A stretch of DNA of 64,000 bases, from the NCBI GenBank assembly GCA_963788055.1, contig CAWBFA010000002.1, positions 248,001 through 312,000 of the forward strand, written 5' to 3'. Of this stretch, positions 16,952 through 25,319 are shown one piece after another (the first letter of the stretch is position 1; each line of letters begins with the position of its first letter). The notes beneath the pieces were generated by a model. The model did no database searches. It was not told the DNA's origin and saw only the letters and a program-made list of their open reading frames with translations. The translations under genes and the position numbers were made by a program. Origin of the DNA: JACCTU01 sp963788055. Lineage in GTDB: Bacteria > Actinomycetota > Thermoleophilia > Gaiellales > Gaiellaceae.

Positions 16952-16981
16952 ACTATAGGTGACCGATCGGTCACATGTCAA
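16952..16981 (-). promoter_or_regulatory. Promoter with operator palindrome for ArsR unit
   Basis: Minus strand: -35 TTGACA (16981-16976), 18 bp spacer, -10 TATAGT (16957-16952). The spacer is filled by the perfect 16 bp palindrome GTGACCGATCGGTCAC (16959-16974). Ideal placement for autorepression by the ArsR protein encoded next. Confidence 0.8.
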
Positions 16982-17024
16982 TTCCTGTTGGCGACGTCCG
17001 ATCCGCGACCCGTAGCGTTGGAGG

Positions 17025-17927
17025 GTGACGAGGCGCGGGCTCTTCCTGTTCGGCGCGATGTGCGTGATCTGGGGAGTCCCCTACCTCCTGATCCTGGTCG
17101 CGGTCCGTGACCTCAGCCCCGCGGTCCTCGTGCTCGCCCGCACGGCCATCGCGGCGCTGCTGCTGCTGCCGCTCGCAGCGGCACGGAGGGAACTGAGGCC
17201 GCTGAAAGGCCACTGGGTGCCGCTGCTCGTGTTCGCCGGAATCGAGATCGCGATTCCCTGGGTGCTGCTCGGAGCGGCGGAGCAGCGCATCTCGAGCTCG
17301 CTGACCGCGCTCCTGATCGCGGCGGTGCCGCTCGTCGGAGCGGTGATCGCGCGAACGACGGGCGACCGCGAGCGGCTCGGCCTGCCGAGCCTGGTCGGTC
17401 TCCTGCTCGGCCTGGTCGGCGTCGCCGCGATCGTCGGGCTGAACCTCGAAGGCGCCGGCGTCCTGCCGCTCTCCGAGGTCGCGCTCGTGGCGGTCTGCTA
17501 CGCGGTCGGGCCGGTGATCCTGCAACGCTATCTCGCGGATCTCCCGGCGCTCGGCGTGATCTCCGCGTCGCTTGCCGTCACGGCGTTGGCCTACGTGCCG
17601 TTCGCGCTGGCCAGCCTCCCGAGCGAGGCACCGCCGTCGAGCGCGATCTGGTCGGTGCTGGCGCTGGCCGTGGTCTGCACGGCGATCGCGTTCGTGCTCT
17701 TCTTCGCGCTGATCGCCGAGGTGGGACCCGTGCGCGCCACCGTGATCACGTACATCAACCCGGCAGTCGCCGCGCTGCTCGGAGTCGCGATCCTCGACGA
17801 GCGCTTCACGTTCGGTATGACTGTGGGATTCGTGCTCGTGCTCGTCGGGTCGGTGCTCGCCACACGCACGCGAGAGCGGCCGGAGCAACCAGCACCGGCG
17901 CTCGACCCGGCCTGCGACACCGTCTGA
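17025..17927 (+). CDS. EamA/DMT-family transporter
   Basis: 300 aa, ten predicted membrane spans in two EamA halves (N-half MCVIWGVPYLLI; C-half ending VAALLGVAILDERFTFG, the usual second-half signature). Exporter of amino acids, metabolites or drugs; substrate unknown. GTG 17025. Divergent from the ArsR unit. The 250 bp after it hold no gene I can support. Confidence 0.88.
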   Translation: MTRRGLFLFGAMCVIWGVPYLLILVAVRDLSPAVLVLARTAIAALLLLPLAAARRELRPLKGHWVPLLVFAGIEIAIPWVLLGAAEQRISSSLTALLIAAVPLVGAVIARTTGDRERLGLPSLVGLLLGLVGVAAIVGLNLEGAGVLPLSEVALVAVCYAVGPVILQRYLADLPALGVISASLAVTALAYVPFALASLPSEAPPSSAIWSVLALAVVCTAIAFVLFFALIAEVGPVRATVITYINPAVAALLGVAILDERFTFGMTVGFVLVLVGSVLATRTRERPEQPAPALDPACDTV

Positions 17928-18177
17928 CGACCACGTCCCTCGATCAAGGGAGACACCGCAAGAACCGCACGCTCCGCGACTCCGTTGTATGAGGGGGTCG
18001 TCCGGGACTGACGGGTGAGGCGACCGGCGACCCCCTCATCGCTTCCGCGTCGGCCGGCGCTCTCCTCGCGTGAGCAGGACGGCGCGACGCATCACGGTGG
18101 CTCGCCTCTTGTCTCGAGACGCCCGATGCGAAAGGATTGGCGGCGCGGGAGCGCCTGCAGGGAGTAAAGGAGGCAAG

Positions 18178-18543
18178 ATGAAGAGGGCAGCAGCACTCGC
18201 TGTCATGCTCACGATGGCGCTGGTGGCGGGCGTCGCGGCGGCTCCGGCGCCGGCCGTCGTGCACGAGATCTACGCGGCCTGGTGCGCCGGCAAGGGCGAG
18301 ATCGAGCCGCCGGGTCTCAGCAACGAGGAGCGCAAGAACTTCGCGATGCCGGTCATGGCCGGTGGTGTCGCCACGCTGACGCCGTACCTCGACGGGGTGC
18401 TGATCGACTTCGACTTCGATCGTCCGCAAGCGAAGATCAGCCCGTCGCTCGTCGGGATCGTCCAGATCGGACCGGGTCTTTACATCGAGACGTTCGTGCT
18501 CGACCACCAGGCGTTCGACCACTGCGCGAACCTGCAGAGCTGA
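18178..18543 (+). CDS. Small secreted protein
   Basis: 121 aa. AAAGGAGG lies 5 nt before ATG 18178. Signal peptide about residues 1-26 (ending APAPA). Mature part about 95 residues with two Cys (AWCAGK, DHCANLQ) that could form a disulfide. Not recognised. Followed by a terminator-like hairpin. Confidence 0.7.
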   Translation: MKRAAALAVMLTMALVAGVAAAPAPAVVHEIYAAWCAGKGEIEPPGLSNEERKNFAMPVMAGGVATLTPYLDGVLIDFDFDRPQAKISPSLVGIVQIGPGLYIETFVLDHQAFDHCANLQS

Positions 18544-18602
18544 AGCCTGCTGAAACCGGGGAACGGAGGTTCCGTAGCGTCCGAAATCCGGCCAATCCGT
18601 TC

Positions 18603-18634
18603 GAACGGCCCGTCTTCGCCGACGGGCCGTTCGT
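18603..18634 (+). terminator. Hairpin terminator
   Basis: CGAACGGCCCGTC-TTCGCC-GACGGGCCGTTCG, 13 bp stem, then TCCGTCT. Lies between two plus-strand genes and just before ATG 18643. Confidence 0.55.
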
Positions 18635-18642
18635 CCGTCTCG

Positions 18643-19041
18643 ATGAGCAGGATCGACCGGGTGCTGGCCGGTATGGGAGTCGCGCTCGGCCTCGCGGGGA
18701 TGGCGGTTGATCACCTGCTCGGCGACGACCCGGGGCTCGAGGATCCGCCGGCGTTTCTGATCAGCGCGGCCGTCATCCTGGTGATCACGGCCCTCCTGTT
18801 CGGGCGGGTCGTCCGGCGGTCGCGCAATCCAGGTCGCGCGGGCTTCATCGTGGCGGTGCTCGCCGTTGCGAGCTTGCCGTTGATCTGGCTCGGCGTGCCC
18901 TTCGCCGTCGCACCGGCGGCGATCGCACTCGGAAAGAGGGGCGACGGACGGCTCGCGACTGCGGCGGTTGCGATCGGCAGTGCCGTCCTCTTGCTCGTCA
19001 CGGCCGCGTACAGCTACGACGCGGTCGACAAGCTCTCGTAG
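18643..19041 (+). CDS. Small membrane protein
   Basis: 132 aa with about four hydrophobic segments (residues 5-20, 38-53, 65-88, 100-122) and a charged RRSRNPGRAG loop. No recognised family. ATG 18643. Confidence 0.65.
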   Translation: MSRIDRVLAGMGVALGLAGMAVDHLLGDDPGLEDPPAFLISAAVILVITALLFGRVVRRSRNPGRAGFIVAVLAVASLPLIWLGVPFAVAPAAIALGKRGDGRLATAAVAIGSAVLLLVTAAYSYDAVDKLS

Positions 19042-19091
19042 GGAGTCCTTTGGGCTGCGCTCACAGTCAGGTGTGTCCTGGACCGAGAAAC

Positions 19092-19120
19092 AGGGAAGCC
19101 CTGCCGTAGCTGGGCTTCCT
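19092..19120 (-). terminator. Terminator beside displaced tRNA-Gly end
   Basis: Read on the minus strand: AGGAAGCCC-loop-GGGCTTCC then CTGTTTCTC. It follows the displaced tRNA-Gly 3' piece and was probably the original tRNA terminator before insertion. The stretch 19166-19383 has no supported gene. Confidence 0.55.
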
Positions 19121-19121
19121 C

Positions 19122-19166
19122 AAGCGGGCGGTGGGGCTCGAACCCACGACCCTCAGCTTGGGAAGC
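19122..19166 (-). repeat. Displaced 3' part of tRNA-Gly (attachment-site copy)
   Basis: 45 bp matching 19922-19966, the 3' half of tRNA-Gly, with one mismatch, exactly 800 bp away. It covers anticodon arm, T arm and acceptor 3' strand but lacks the D arm and 5' end, so it is not a tRNA gene. Position downstream of the tRNA 3' end is what integration into the tRNA leaves behind. Confidence 0.85.
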
Positions 19167-19383
19167 ACCGGCGAAGAGAACTAACGGGAACCAGTGGGAA
19201 GGTTCGCGTGGAGGAAAGCAACCTCAGCGCCCCTCTCAGCCTCCGCGGCTTCCCGTTCGTTCCCGTCTGTACTTGCCACCGCCGGTCGTCCACTGCCGCC
19301 GGACGTGGAGCTCGTTCCTGCGCGAAAGTGGCCGAGAAATTAGGCGTCCCGTTCGCGACCTGCAAGACGTGGTTGTGGCCTGG

Positions 19384-19875
19384 CTAGGCGGGCCGTCTCA
19401 GGTCACTGAGCGTGAGGAGCGCACCGACGACGAAGATCGCCGTCGCCAGGTAGATGAGGCCGAGGTGGCCAAGTGTGTCGAAGCCCCAGGGATAGTGCGC
19501 CGGCAGAGCGACGGCCAGTGCGAGCACCGGTACCGACACCGCGCCGACCCAAGCCCAGAGGTATCTCCTGCGGACCCCGAACCAGCTGAGGAACACGACC
19601 GCGAGGCCGTTTGCGGCGATGAACCCCGATACGGCGATGTGTAGGTGGCTGATGTAGTTGTACAAGTCGTTGTCGAAGGCCTTGACGTCGTCCTTGCTGC
19701 TCGCCACCTGTTCCGATCCGATGCCTAGCTCGAGAAACTCGCCCGTGAAGATACGGATGAAGAAGATGATTCCGTACCCGATGAACGCCAGCCCAGCGAT
19801 CGTCATCAGCCACGTCCCCCAGACGAGCTGACTCGACTCGCGCCGTTCTACCTCGGCCGTGGAGACGCTTGCCAT
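19384..19875 (-). CDS. Four-span membrane protein
   Basis: 163 aa, membrane segments about 20-42, 78-98, 105-125 and 135-155. Motif HLHIAVSGFIAANGLAVVFL in the second span carries His residues. Not recognised. It is the only gene in the 0.8 kb interval between tRNA-Gly and its displaced 3' copy, so it may be cargo of a small integrated element. Confidence 0.7.
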   Translation of the reverse strand: MASVSTAEVERRESSQLVWGTWLMTIAGLAFIGYGIIFFIRIFTGEFLELGIGSEQVASSKDDVKAFDNDLYNYISHLHIAVSGFIAANGLAVVFLSWFGVRRRYLWAWVGAVSVPVLALAVALPAHYPWGFDTLGHLGLIYLATAIFVVGALLTLSDLRRPA

Positions 19876-19922
19876 GCCTCACCTCCGGTGGTGTTTGCGG
19901 GGAGGTCAACGCGGGTTTCTTA

Positions 19923-19995
19923 AGCGGGCGATGGGGCTCGAACCCACGACCCTCAGCTTGGGAAGCTGATGCTCTACCAACTGAGCTACGCCCGC
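19923..19995 (-). tRNA. tRNA-Gly (CCC)
   Basis: 73 nt: acceptor GCGGGCG/CGCCCGC, anticodon stem TCAGC/GCTGA with loop TTCCCAA (anticodon CCC), T-loop GGTTCGAGCCC. Intact; its 3' half is duplicated at 19122-19166. Confidence 0.95.
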
Positions 19996-20133
19996 ATGGT
20001 CTCGGGATTCTAGCGCCGGGGAGTCGAGGGGCCACCGCCGCAGCGAGGCCCCTCAAGCACGTGATCGTAGTAGGTCGGCTTGCCGAGGGGAAGCGCAATA
20101 CTTGACCCGCAGACGACTTCGGGAGGGGGAACG

Positions 20134-21156
20134 ATGACCGTGATCGCACCCGAGCTTGAGCTCACCGCCAGAGCCCTCGTGGCGCCAGGAAAGGGAATCC
20201 TGGCCGCGGACGAGAGCGACGGCACGATCAAGAAGCGCTTCGACTCGATCGGTGTCGAGTCGACCGAGGAGAACCGGCGCGGCTACCGCGACCTGCTCTT
20301 CACGACCGAAGGGGTCGAGGACTACATCTCCGGCGTGATCCTCTACGACGAGACGATCCGCCAGTCGTCCTCCGACGGGACGCCGTTCCCCGAACTGCTC
20401 GCATCGAAGGGGATCATCCCCGGGATCAAGGTCGATCTCGGCGCGAAGCCGCTCGCACTTGCGCCCGGCGAGACGATCACCGAGGGGCTGGACGGGCTGC
20501 GCGGACGGCTCGAGGAGTACCGCGGGCTCGGCGCGCGCTTCGCGAAGTGGCGCGCGACATACTCGATCGGGGAGAACCTCCCGAGCGAGTACTGCGTTTG
20601 GACGAACGCGCACGCGCTCGCGCGCTATGCGGCGCTCTGCCAGGAGGCGGGCATCGTCCCGATCGTCGAGCCGGAGGTGCTGCAGGACGGCGTGCACACG
20701 ATCGACGAGTCGGCGAAGGCGACCGGGCGCGTGCTGCAGGCGGTCTACACCGAGCTGCACGACCAACGGCTCGACTACCGGGGAACGCTGCTCAAGCCCA
20801 ATATGGTCATGTCCGGCTACGACGCCTCCGACCGAGCAGGCGTGGACGAGGTCGCCGAGCGAACGCTCGACGTCTTTTACCGCCACGTCCCCGCCGCGGT
20901 GCCCGGGATCGTCTTCCTCTCCGGCGGCCAGTCGGACGAGGACGCGACGGCGCATCTCAACGCGATGAACGCGCGCGGGCCGCACCCGTGGCAGCTGTCT
21001 TTCTCCTACGGGAGGGCGCTCCAGGCGCCGGCGCTCAAGGCGTGGGCGGGCTCGAACGTCGAGGCGGGCCAGCGCGCGTACTACCACCGCGCGAAGCTGA
21101 ACAGCGCCGCACGCTCGGGCGCCTACGCCCCGGAGATGGAAACCGCGTCCGTTTAA
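20134..21156 (+). CDS. Class I fructose-bisphosphate aldolase
   Basis: 340 aa of the eukaryote-like class I FBP aldolase family (Schiff-base enzyme). Seen: GKGILAADES near the N-terminus, the segment LLKPNMVM containing the Schiff-base Lys, VPGIVFLSGGQS and a C-terminal FSYGRALQ. Catalyses the fructose-1,6-bisphosphate/triose phosphate step of glycolysis and gluconeogenesis. ATG 20134 follows GGGAGGGGG. Convergent with glpX, which acts on the same sugar phosphate. Confidence 0.95.
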   Translation: MTVIAPELELTARALVAPGKGILAADESDGTIKKRFDSIGVESTEENRRGYRDLLFTTEGVEDYISGVILYDETIRQSSSDGTPFPELLASKGIIPGIKVDLGAKPLALAPGETITEGLDGLRGRLEEYRGLGARFAKWRATYSIGENLPSEYCVWTNAHALARYAALCQEAGIVPIVEPEVLQDGVHTIDESAKATGRVLQAVYTELHDQRLDYRGTLLKPNMVMSGYDASDRAGVDEVAERTLDVFYRHVPAAVPGIVFLSGGQSDEDATAHLNAMNARGPHPWQLSFSYGRALQAPALKAWAGSNVEAGQRAYYHRAKLNSAARSGAYAPEMETASV

Positions 21157-21257
21157 CGTGGGAGAGTCAACGATGAATGCGGAGCGCGCGCGGAGCCGGG
21201 CTTTGCCCGGCGGGAGCGCCAACAAACGTGTGGCAGCGAGTGCGCAGAATTAGGGGC

Positions 21258-21288
21258 GCACGGGGGAACCACGGGTTCCCCCGTGCTC
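21258..21288. terminator. Hairpin between convergent aldolase and glpX genes
   Basis: GCACGGGGGAACC-AC-GGGTTCCCCCGTGC, 13-14 bp stem, directly beside the glpX stop. No clear T-run on either side; likely a bidirectional 3' end. Confidence 0.55.
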
Positions 21289-21289
21289 T

Positions 21290-22318
21290 CTAGCGGTAGT
21301 CGAGGCCCGACAGGCGGGACAGCTTCTCGAAGGCGTGCTCCGCCTCGATCCGACGCACCGTGCCCGAGCGTGAGCGCATCACCATCGACTCGGTGATCAC
21401 ACGGTCGCGCGTGTAGCGCACGCCGTGGAGCAGCGCGCCCGACGTCACGCCGGTCGCCGCGACGAAGACGTCCTCCCCCGCGACCAGGTCGTCGGTCGTG
21501 AGCACGCGCTCGACGTCGAAGCCCGCGTCGACGAGGCGCTGCTTCTCGTCCTCGTCGCGCGGCCAGAGCCGACCCTGAAGCGCGCCACCGAGGCACTTGA
21601 TCGCCGCGGCCGCGATCACGCCCTCGGGCGTGCCGCCGATCCCCATGAGCAGGTCGACCTCCGCGATGCCCCCGTGCGCGGCAGCGATCGCCGGCGCGAC
21701 GTCGCCGTCGCGGATCAACACGACGCGGGCGCCCGCCTGCCGCAGGTCGGCGATCAGCTGCGTGTGACGGTCGCGCTCGAGCACGATCACCGTGACGTCC
21801 CGCGGTTGCTTGCCCTTGGCCTCCGCGACGCGCCGCACGTTCTCCTCCGGCGTCGCGTCGATGTCGATCGCCTCGGCCGCGTCGGACCCGGTCGCGATCT
21901 TCTCCATGTAGACGGCGGCGCCTGGGAAGAACATCGTGCCGCGCTCAGCGACCGCGATCACGGCGATGGCGTTCTGCTGCCCGAACGCGGTCAGTCGCGT
22001 TCCCTCGAGCGGATCGACAGCGACGTCGACCGCGGGGCCGAACCCCGAGCCGACCGACTCGCCGTTGAAGAGCATCGGCGCCTCGTCCTTCTCGCCCTCG
22101 CCGATCACGACGACGCCGGCCATCTGAACCGTGTCGAGCATCAGCCGCATCCCGTCCACCGCGGCCTGGTCGGCCGCGTTCTTGTCGCCGCGGCCGATCC
22201 AGCGCCCGGCGCCCATCGCAGCAGCCTCGGTGACTCGCACGAGCTCGAGCGCGAGGTTCCGGTCGGGCGGGGATCCGGCGCCGCCCGCGCGCTCGCTCGT
22301 CTCGAGAGCCTCTCTCAT
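21290..22318 (-). CDS. glpX: Class II fructose-1,6-bisphosphatase
   Basis: 342 aa, usual GlpX length. Metal-site signatures VVIGEGEKDEAPML and DVAVDPLEGT, and LMGIGGTPEGV. Removes the C1 phosphate of fructose-1,6-bisphosphate in gluconeogenesis. ATG 22318 lies inside the basal stem of repeat element R1, which forms almost the whole upstream region; the start codon would be paired in the mRNA. Convergent with the aldolase gene. Confidence 0.95.
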   Translation of the reverse strand: MREALETSERAGGAGSPPDRNLALELVRVTEAAAMGAGRWIGRGDKNAADQAAVDGMRLMLDTVQMAGVVVIGEGEKDEAPMLFNGESVGSGFGPAVDVAVDPLEGTRLTAFGQQNAIAVIAVAERGTMFFPGAAVYMEKIATGSDAAEAIDIDATPEENVRRVAEAKGKQPRDVTVIVLERDRHTQLIADLRQAGARVVLIRDGDVAPAIAAAHGGIAEVDLLMGIGGTPEGVIAAAAIKCLGGALQGRLWPRDEDEKQRLVDAGFDVERVLTTDDLVAGEDVFVAATGVTSGALLHGVRYTRDRVITESMVMRSRSGTVRRIEAEHAFEKLSRLSGLDYR

Positions 22319-22470
22319 GGCGAACCCTCGTCGCCGGGGTGCGATGGGTGGTGCGAGGCAAGGACGCAGGGAGCGGGCGTATCCGCAGTGATACGGCCGC
22401 GACCGAGGACGCGGCATCGCGCCGCCCAGCGCGGCCCGGCGGCACAGCGGTTCGTCGTGAGAGAGGCTCT
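22305..22470 (+). repeat. Structured repeat R1, copy 1
   Basis: About 166 bp. Its core (22327-22448) is nearly identical to 29212-29334. The ends are a 22 bp inverted repeat (AGAGCCTCTCTCATGGCGAACC, 22305-22326, with 22449-22470) that pairs fully if two G-U pairs are allowed. Inside are CGTATC-CGCAGT-GATACG and a GCCGGG/CCCGGC stem. Read on the minus strand it is the glpX 5' leader, with the glpX ATG in the basal stem. Confidence 0.85.
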
Positions 22471-22481
22471 TTGGGCCTGCG

Positions 22482-23372
22482 TCACGACCTTGATCCTAGG
22501 GGAACGACCTCCGGCGCGGCCGCGTCCGCAGGCTCCAAGAAGACCACCGTGGCGCCCGCTGCGATCACGAGCACACCGCCGACGACGACCTGCCAGTTGA
22601 GCGACTCGCCGAGGAACGCCCAGGCCATCAGCGCCGCCGAGACGGGCTCGATGTAGGCCAGGATCCCGATCGCCTGGGCGGTCACGTGGCGCAGCGCCCA
22701 GATGTAGAGGTAGCCGGAGAGCGCGGTGAAGACCACCCCGAGCGCGAGCACCGCGGGGAGCTCGTTCGCCGTCGGGAGCACGCGATCCGCGTCGAGCAGG
22801 AGCGGCGAGATCGCGGCCGCCGCGATCGCGTAGTTCCAGAACGAGAGCGTCAGCACCGGGATGTCCGAGACGATCCGCTTGGTCAGGAGCACGAGTGCCG
22901 CGTAGGTCGCGGCGGTGAGCAGGCCGGTGACGAGCGCGAGCGGTCGCACCGCTCCGCCTTCCTCACCACCAAGCGCGACCAGCGTGACGCCCGCTGCGGC
23001 CGGCACGAGCGCCACGAGCGCGACACGGCTGCGCCGCTCAGGCAGGACAAACGGTGCAAGCAGCGCGATCGCGATCGGGGCGAGGTACGCCATCAACACC
23101 GCGACGGCAACGGACGAGAGCTTGATCGTGGCGAAGTAGAAGAACCAGTGCGCGGCGAGCGTGATCCCGATCAGCGCGACGCCTGCGCGGTGGCGCGTGA
23201 GGCGCAGCAACGCGAAGCGGCGGAGCGCGACCGCCGCAAGCAGCAGCGTCACGGCCGCGAACGCGAGCCGGTAGAACACGAGCACCTGCGCGTCGAGGTC
23301 GACCTTCCGGACGATGACCGCGATCAGCCCCCACGACGTGGCGAGCGCCGCGACGGCCAGCTTCCACCTCAA
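22482..23372 (-). CDS. EamA/DMT-family transporter
   Basis: 296 aa, ten membrane spans in two EamA repeats (ATSWGLIAVIVRK; second half LGVVFTALSGYLYIWALRHV and AWAFLGESLNWQ). Substrate unknown. ATG 23372 is 4 bp after the argS stop, so the two are cotranscribed. Confidence 0.88.
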   Translation of the reverse strand: MRWKLAVAALATSWGLIAVIVRKVDLDAQVLVFYRLAFAAVTLLLAAVALRRFALLRLTRHRAGVALIGITLAAHWFFYFATIKLSSVAVAVLMAYLAPIAIALLAPFVLPERRSRVALVALVPAAAGVTLVALGGEEGGAVRPLALVTGLLTAATYAALVLLTKRIVSDIPVLTLSFWNYAIAAAAISPLLLDADRVLPTANELPAVLALGVVFTALSGYLYIWALRHVTAQAIGILAYIEPVSAALMAWAFLGESLNWQVVVGGVLVIAAGATVVFLEPADAAAPEVVPLGSRS

Positions 23373-23376
23373 GGGC

Positions 23377-24900
23377 TCACATCCGGTCGGGGGCTTCGAC
23401 GCCGATCAGGTCGAGGCTGCGCGCGATCACCGCCTGCGTGGCGATTACGAGACCGAGGCGGAACGGCTGCGCCTCGCCGTCGTCGATCACGCGATGGTGG
23501 TGATAGAAGCGGTGGAAGTCGTCCGCTACGCGGATCGCGTAGTTCGGCAGCGCGTGCGGCGCGCGGCGGTCGGTCGCCTCCGCGACGACGCCGGGGAACT
23601 CTGCGAGCCGCTTGACGAGGTCCCGTTCTTCGCGTGCGAGCTCGGCCGGTGGGTCGACGCTCGGTTCCGCTCCCTCGACGTTGCGGAGGATCCCCGCGAT
23701 CCGCGCGTGCGCGTACTGCACGTAGTACACGGGGTTCTTCTCCGACTTCTCGCGCGCGAGGTCGACGTCGATCTCGATCGTCTGGTCGTGTCCGCGCGAG
23801 ACGAGATACCAGCGCGCGGCATCGACGCCGACCTCGTCGACGAAGTCGTCCAGGAAGACGACGTCGCCTCGGCGCTTCGACATCTTCGTCTGCTCGCCGG
23901 CGCGGGAGAGGTTGACGAGCTGGTAGAGCAGCACCTCGACGCGCTCCGGGTCGTACCCGAGCATCCGGGCCACCGCCGCATACCAGTTGCGCGTCCCGTG
24001 GTGATCCGCGCCGAGGACGTAGAGCGCGTGGTCGAAGCCGCGCTCGAGCTTGTCGCGGAGGTAGACGACGTCCGCGGCGCGATACGTCGGCGCTCCGCCG
24101 TCCGAGCGGAGCAGGACCCGGTCGTCCTCGTCGCCGTACTCGGACGAGCGCGCCCAGAGCGCGCCGTCTTTCTCGTACGTGTCCAGCTGCGGGAGGATCT
24201 CCGGCAGGCGGCGCTGGAGCTCGCTCTGGAGCGCCCACGAGTCGAAGTGGATGCGGAACCGCTCGAGTGACGCCTCGATCCGCTCGAGCATCCGCGGCAC
24301 CGGGTCGCCGTCGAGCGCGGCGAGCTCGCGCACGTAGTCGCCGTGGTACCCGTCCTCCGGCGGCTCCTCCCCGCGCCGCACCGCGTCGATCGACTCACGG
24401 AAGCGATCCATCTGCGCGCCCGAGTCGTTGTAGTAGTACTCGAGCTCGACGTCGTGGCCCGCGAAGGACAACAGGCGCCCGACCGAGTCGCCATAGGCAC
24501 CGTTCCTCGCCGACGCGACGGTGATCGGACCTGTCGGGTTCGCCGAGACCGCCTCGACCTGGAAGCGCTCGCGGGGCGCCGCCCAGCCGGCGCCGTAGTC
24601 GCGGCCGGCGGCGAGGATCTCGGCGAGCGCATCTCGGTACCAGTCCCGCGCGACCCAGAGGTTGACGAAGCCGGGCCCGGCAACTTCCGCGCGCTCGACG
24701 CGCGGGCTCTGCGAGACCGCGTCGGCGAGCTCCTGCGCGAGGTCGCGCGGCGACTGCCTGCGCTGGGGCGCGAGCCGGAGCGCGACGTTCGTCGCATAGT
24801 CGCCGTGCGTGGGATCCGAGGGACGCTCGAGCTCAACCGGTGTTCCAGCTGCTTCCTCGACCTCGGAGGCGAGGCGCGTGACGGCATTCGTCGGGGACAT
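23377..24900 (-). CDS. argS: Arginyl-tRNA synthetase, HIGH motif altered
   Basis: 507 aa class I synthetase. Seen: N-terminal Add1-like domain, catalytic SANPTGP followed by ITVASARNGA where most ArgRS have LHVGHGRN, the KMSKR motif (TKMSKRRGDVVFL) and a C-terminal DALR anticodon domain. The HxGH histidines are thus missing. It is the only argS in the window and otherwise complete, so the change is probably a lineage trait. ATG 24900 lies 7 nt after TACGAT, a leaderless-type arrangement. Confidence 0.93.
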   Translation of the reverse strand: MSPTNAVTRLASEVEEAAGTPVELERPSDPTHGDYATNVALRLAPQRRQSPRDLAQELADAVSQSPRVERAEVAGPGFVNLWVARDWYRDALAEILAAGRDYGAGWAAPRERFQVEAVSANPTGPITVASARNGAYGDSVGRLLSFAGHDVELEYYYNDSGAQMDRFRESIDAVRRGEEPPEDGYHGDYVRELAALDGDPVPRMLERIEASLERFRIHFDSWALQSELQRRLPEILPQLDTYEKDGALWARSSEYGDEDDRVLLRSDGGAPTYRAADVVYLRDKLERGFDHALYVLGADHHGTRNWYAAVARMLGYDPERVEVLLYQLVNLSRAGEQTKMSKRRGDVVFLDDFVDEVGVDAARWYLVSRGHDQTIEIDVDLAREKSEKNPVYYVQYAHARIAGILRNVEGAEPSVDPPAELAREERDLVKRLAEFPGVVAEATDRRAPHALPNYAIRVADDFHRFYHHHRVIDDGEAQPFRLGLVIATQAVIARSLDLIGVEAPDRM

Positions 24901-24921
24901 GGGCTGTATCGTAGGAGCCCC

Positions 24922-25218
24922 GTGGAGGACGAGGCTCAAGAGCGGCACCTCAACATCCACCTCGACCCCGAGCACCTTGCGGGCGTCTACTCGAACTTCG
25001 CGAACGTGAGCTTCTCGAGCTACGAGTTCACGATCACCTTCGCGCGGATCGACCACGAAGTCGAGGAGGGCGACGTGCCCGGCGTGGTGGTCTCCCGGAT
25101 CAACATGGCCCCGCAGTTCATGCGGGAGCTCCTGGACGCGATGACCGACTCCTGGTCGCGCTACACGACCGCGCAGGGCATCAAGGACCTTCCCGAGACC
25201 GACCCTCGCGACCACTAA
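24922..25218 (+). CDS. DUF3467-family protein
   Basis: 98 aa from GTG 24922. Pattern HLNIHLDPEHLAGVYSNFAN, SSYEFTITFARI and a late SRINMAPQFMRELLDAM is that of DUF3467. Function unknown. Divergent from argS with only 21 bp between the starts. A copy of repeat R2 begins 14 bp after its stop. Confidence 0.82.
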   Translation: MEDEAQERHLNIHLDPEHLAGVYSNFANVSFSSYEFTITFARIDHEVEEGDVPGVVVSRINMAPQFMRELLDAMTDSWSRYTTAQGIKDLPETDPRDH

Positions 25219-25231
25219 TGGCTAGGAGATG

Positions 25232-25305
25232 CGCTATTCGCGAATCCGCTCACGCGGATCCGCGACCGCTTGGCACCTAAAGGCGGCCGCTTCGCGGCCG
25301 CGGCC
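25232..25305 (+). repeat. Structured repeat R2, copy a
   Basis: Hairpin 1 TCGCGAATCCGC-TCAC-GCGGATCCGCGA, linker CCGCTTGGCACCTAAAG, hairpin 2 GCGGCCGC-TTCG-CGGCCGC. Same order as copies at 37816, 39501 and (minus) 31525. Starts 14 bp after a stop codon on the same strand. Confidence 0.85.
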
Positions 25306-25319
25306 GCGGCGATTTCACG

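Noticed and set aside
19122..19166. Additional tRNA-Gly gene
   Set aside because: Lacks 5' acceptor strand and D arm; it is a displaced 3' fragment. The same holds for 49644-49676 (Leu) and 61554-61599 (Asn).
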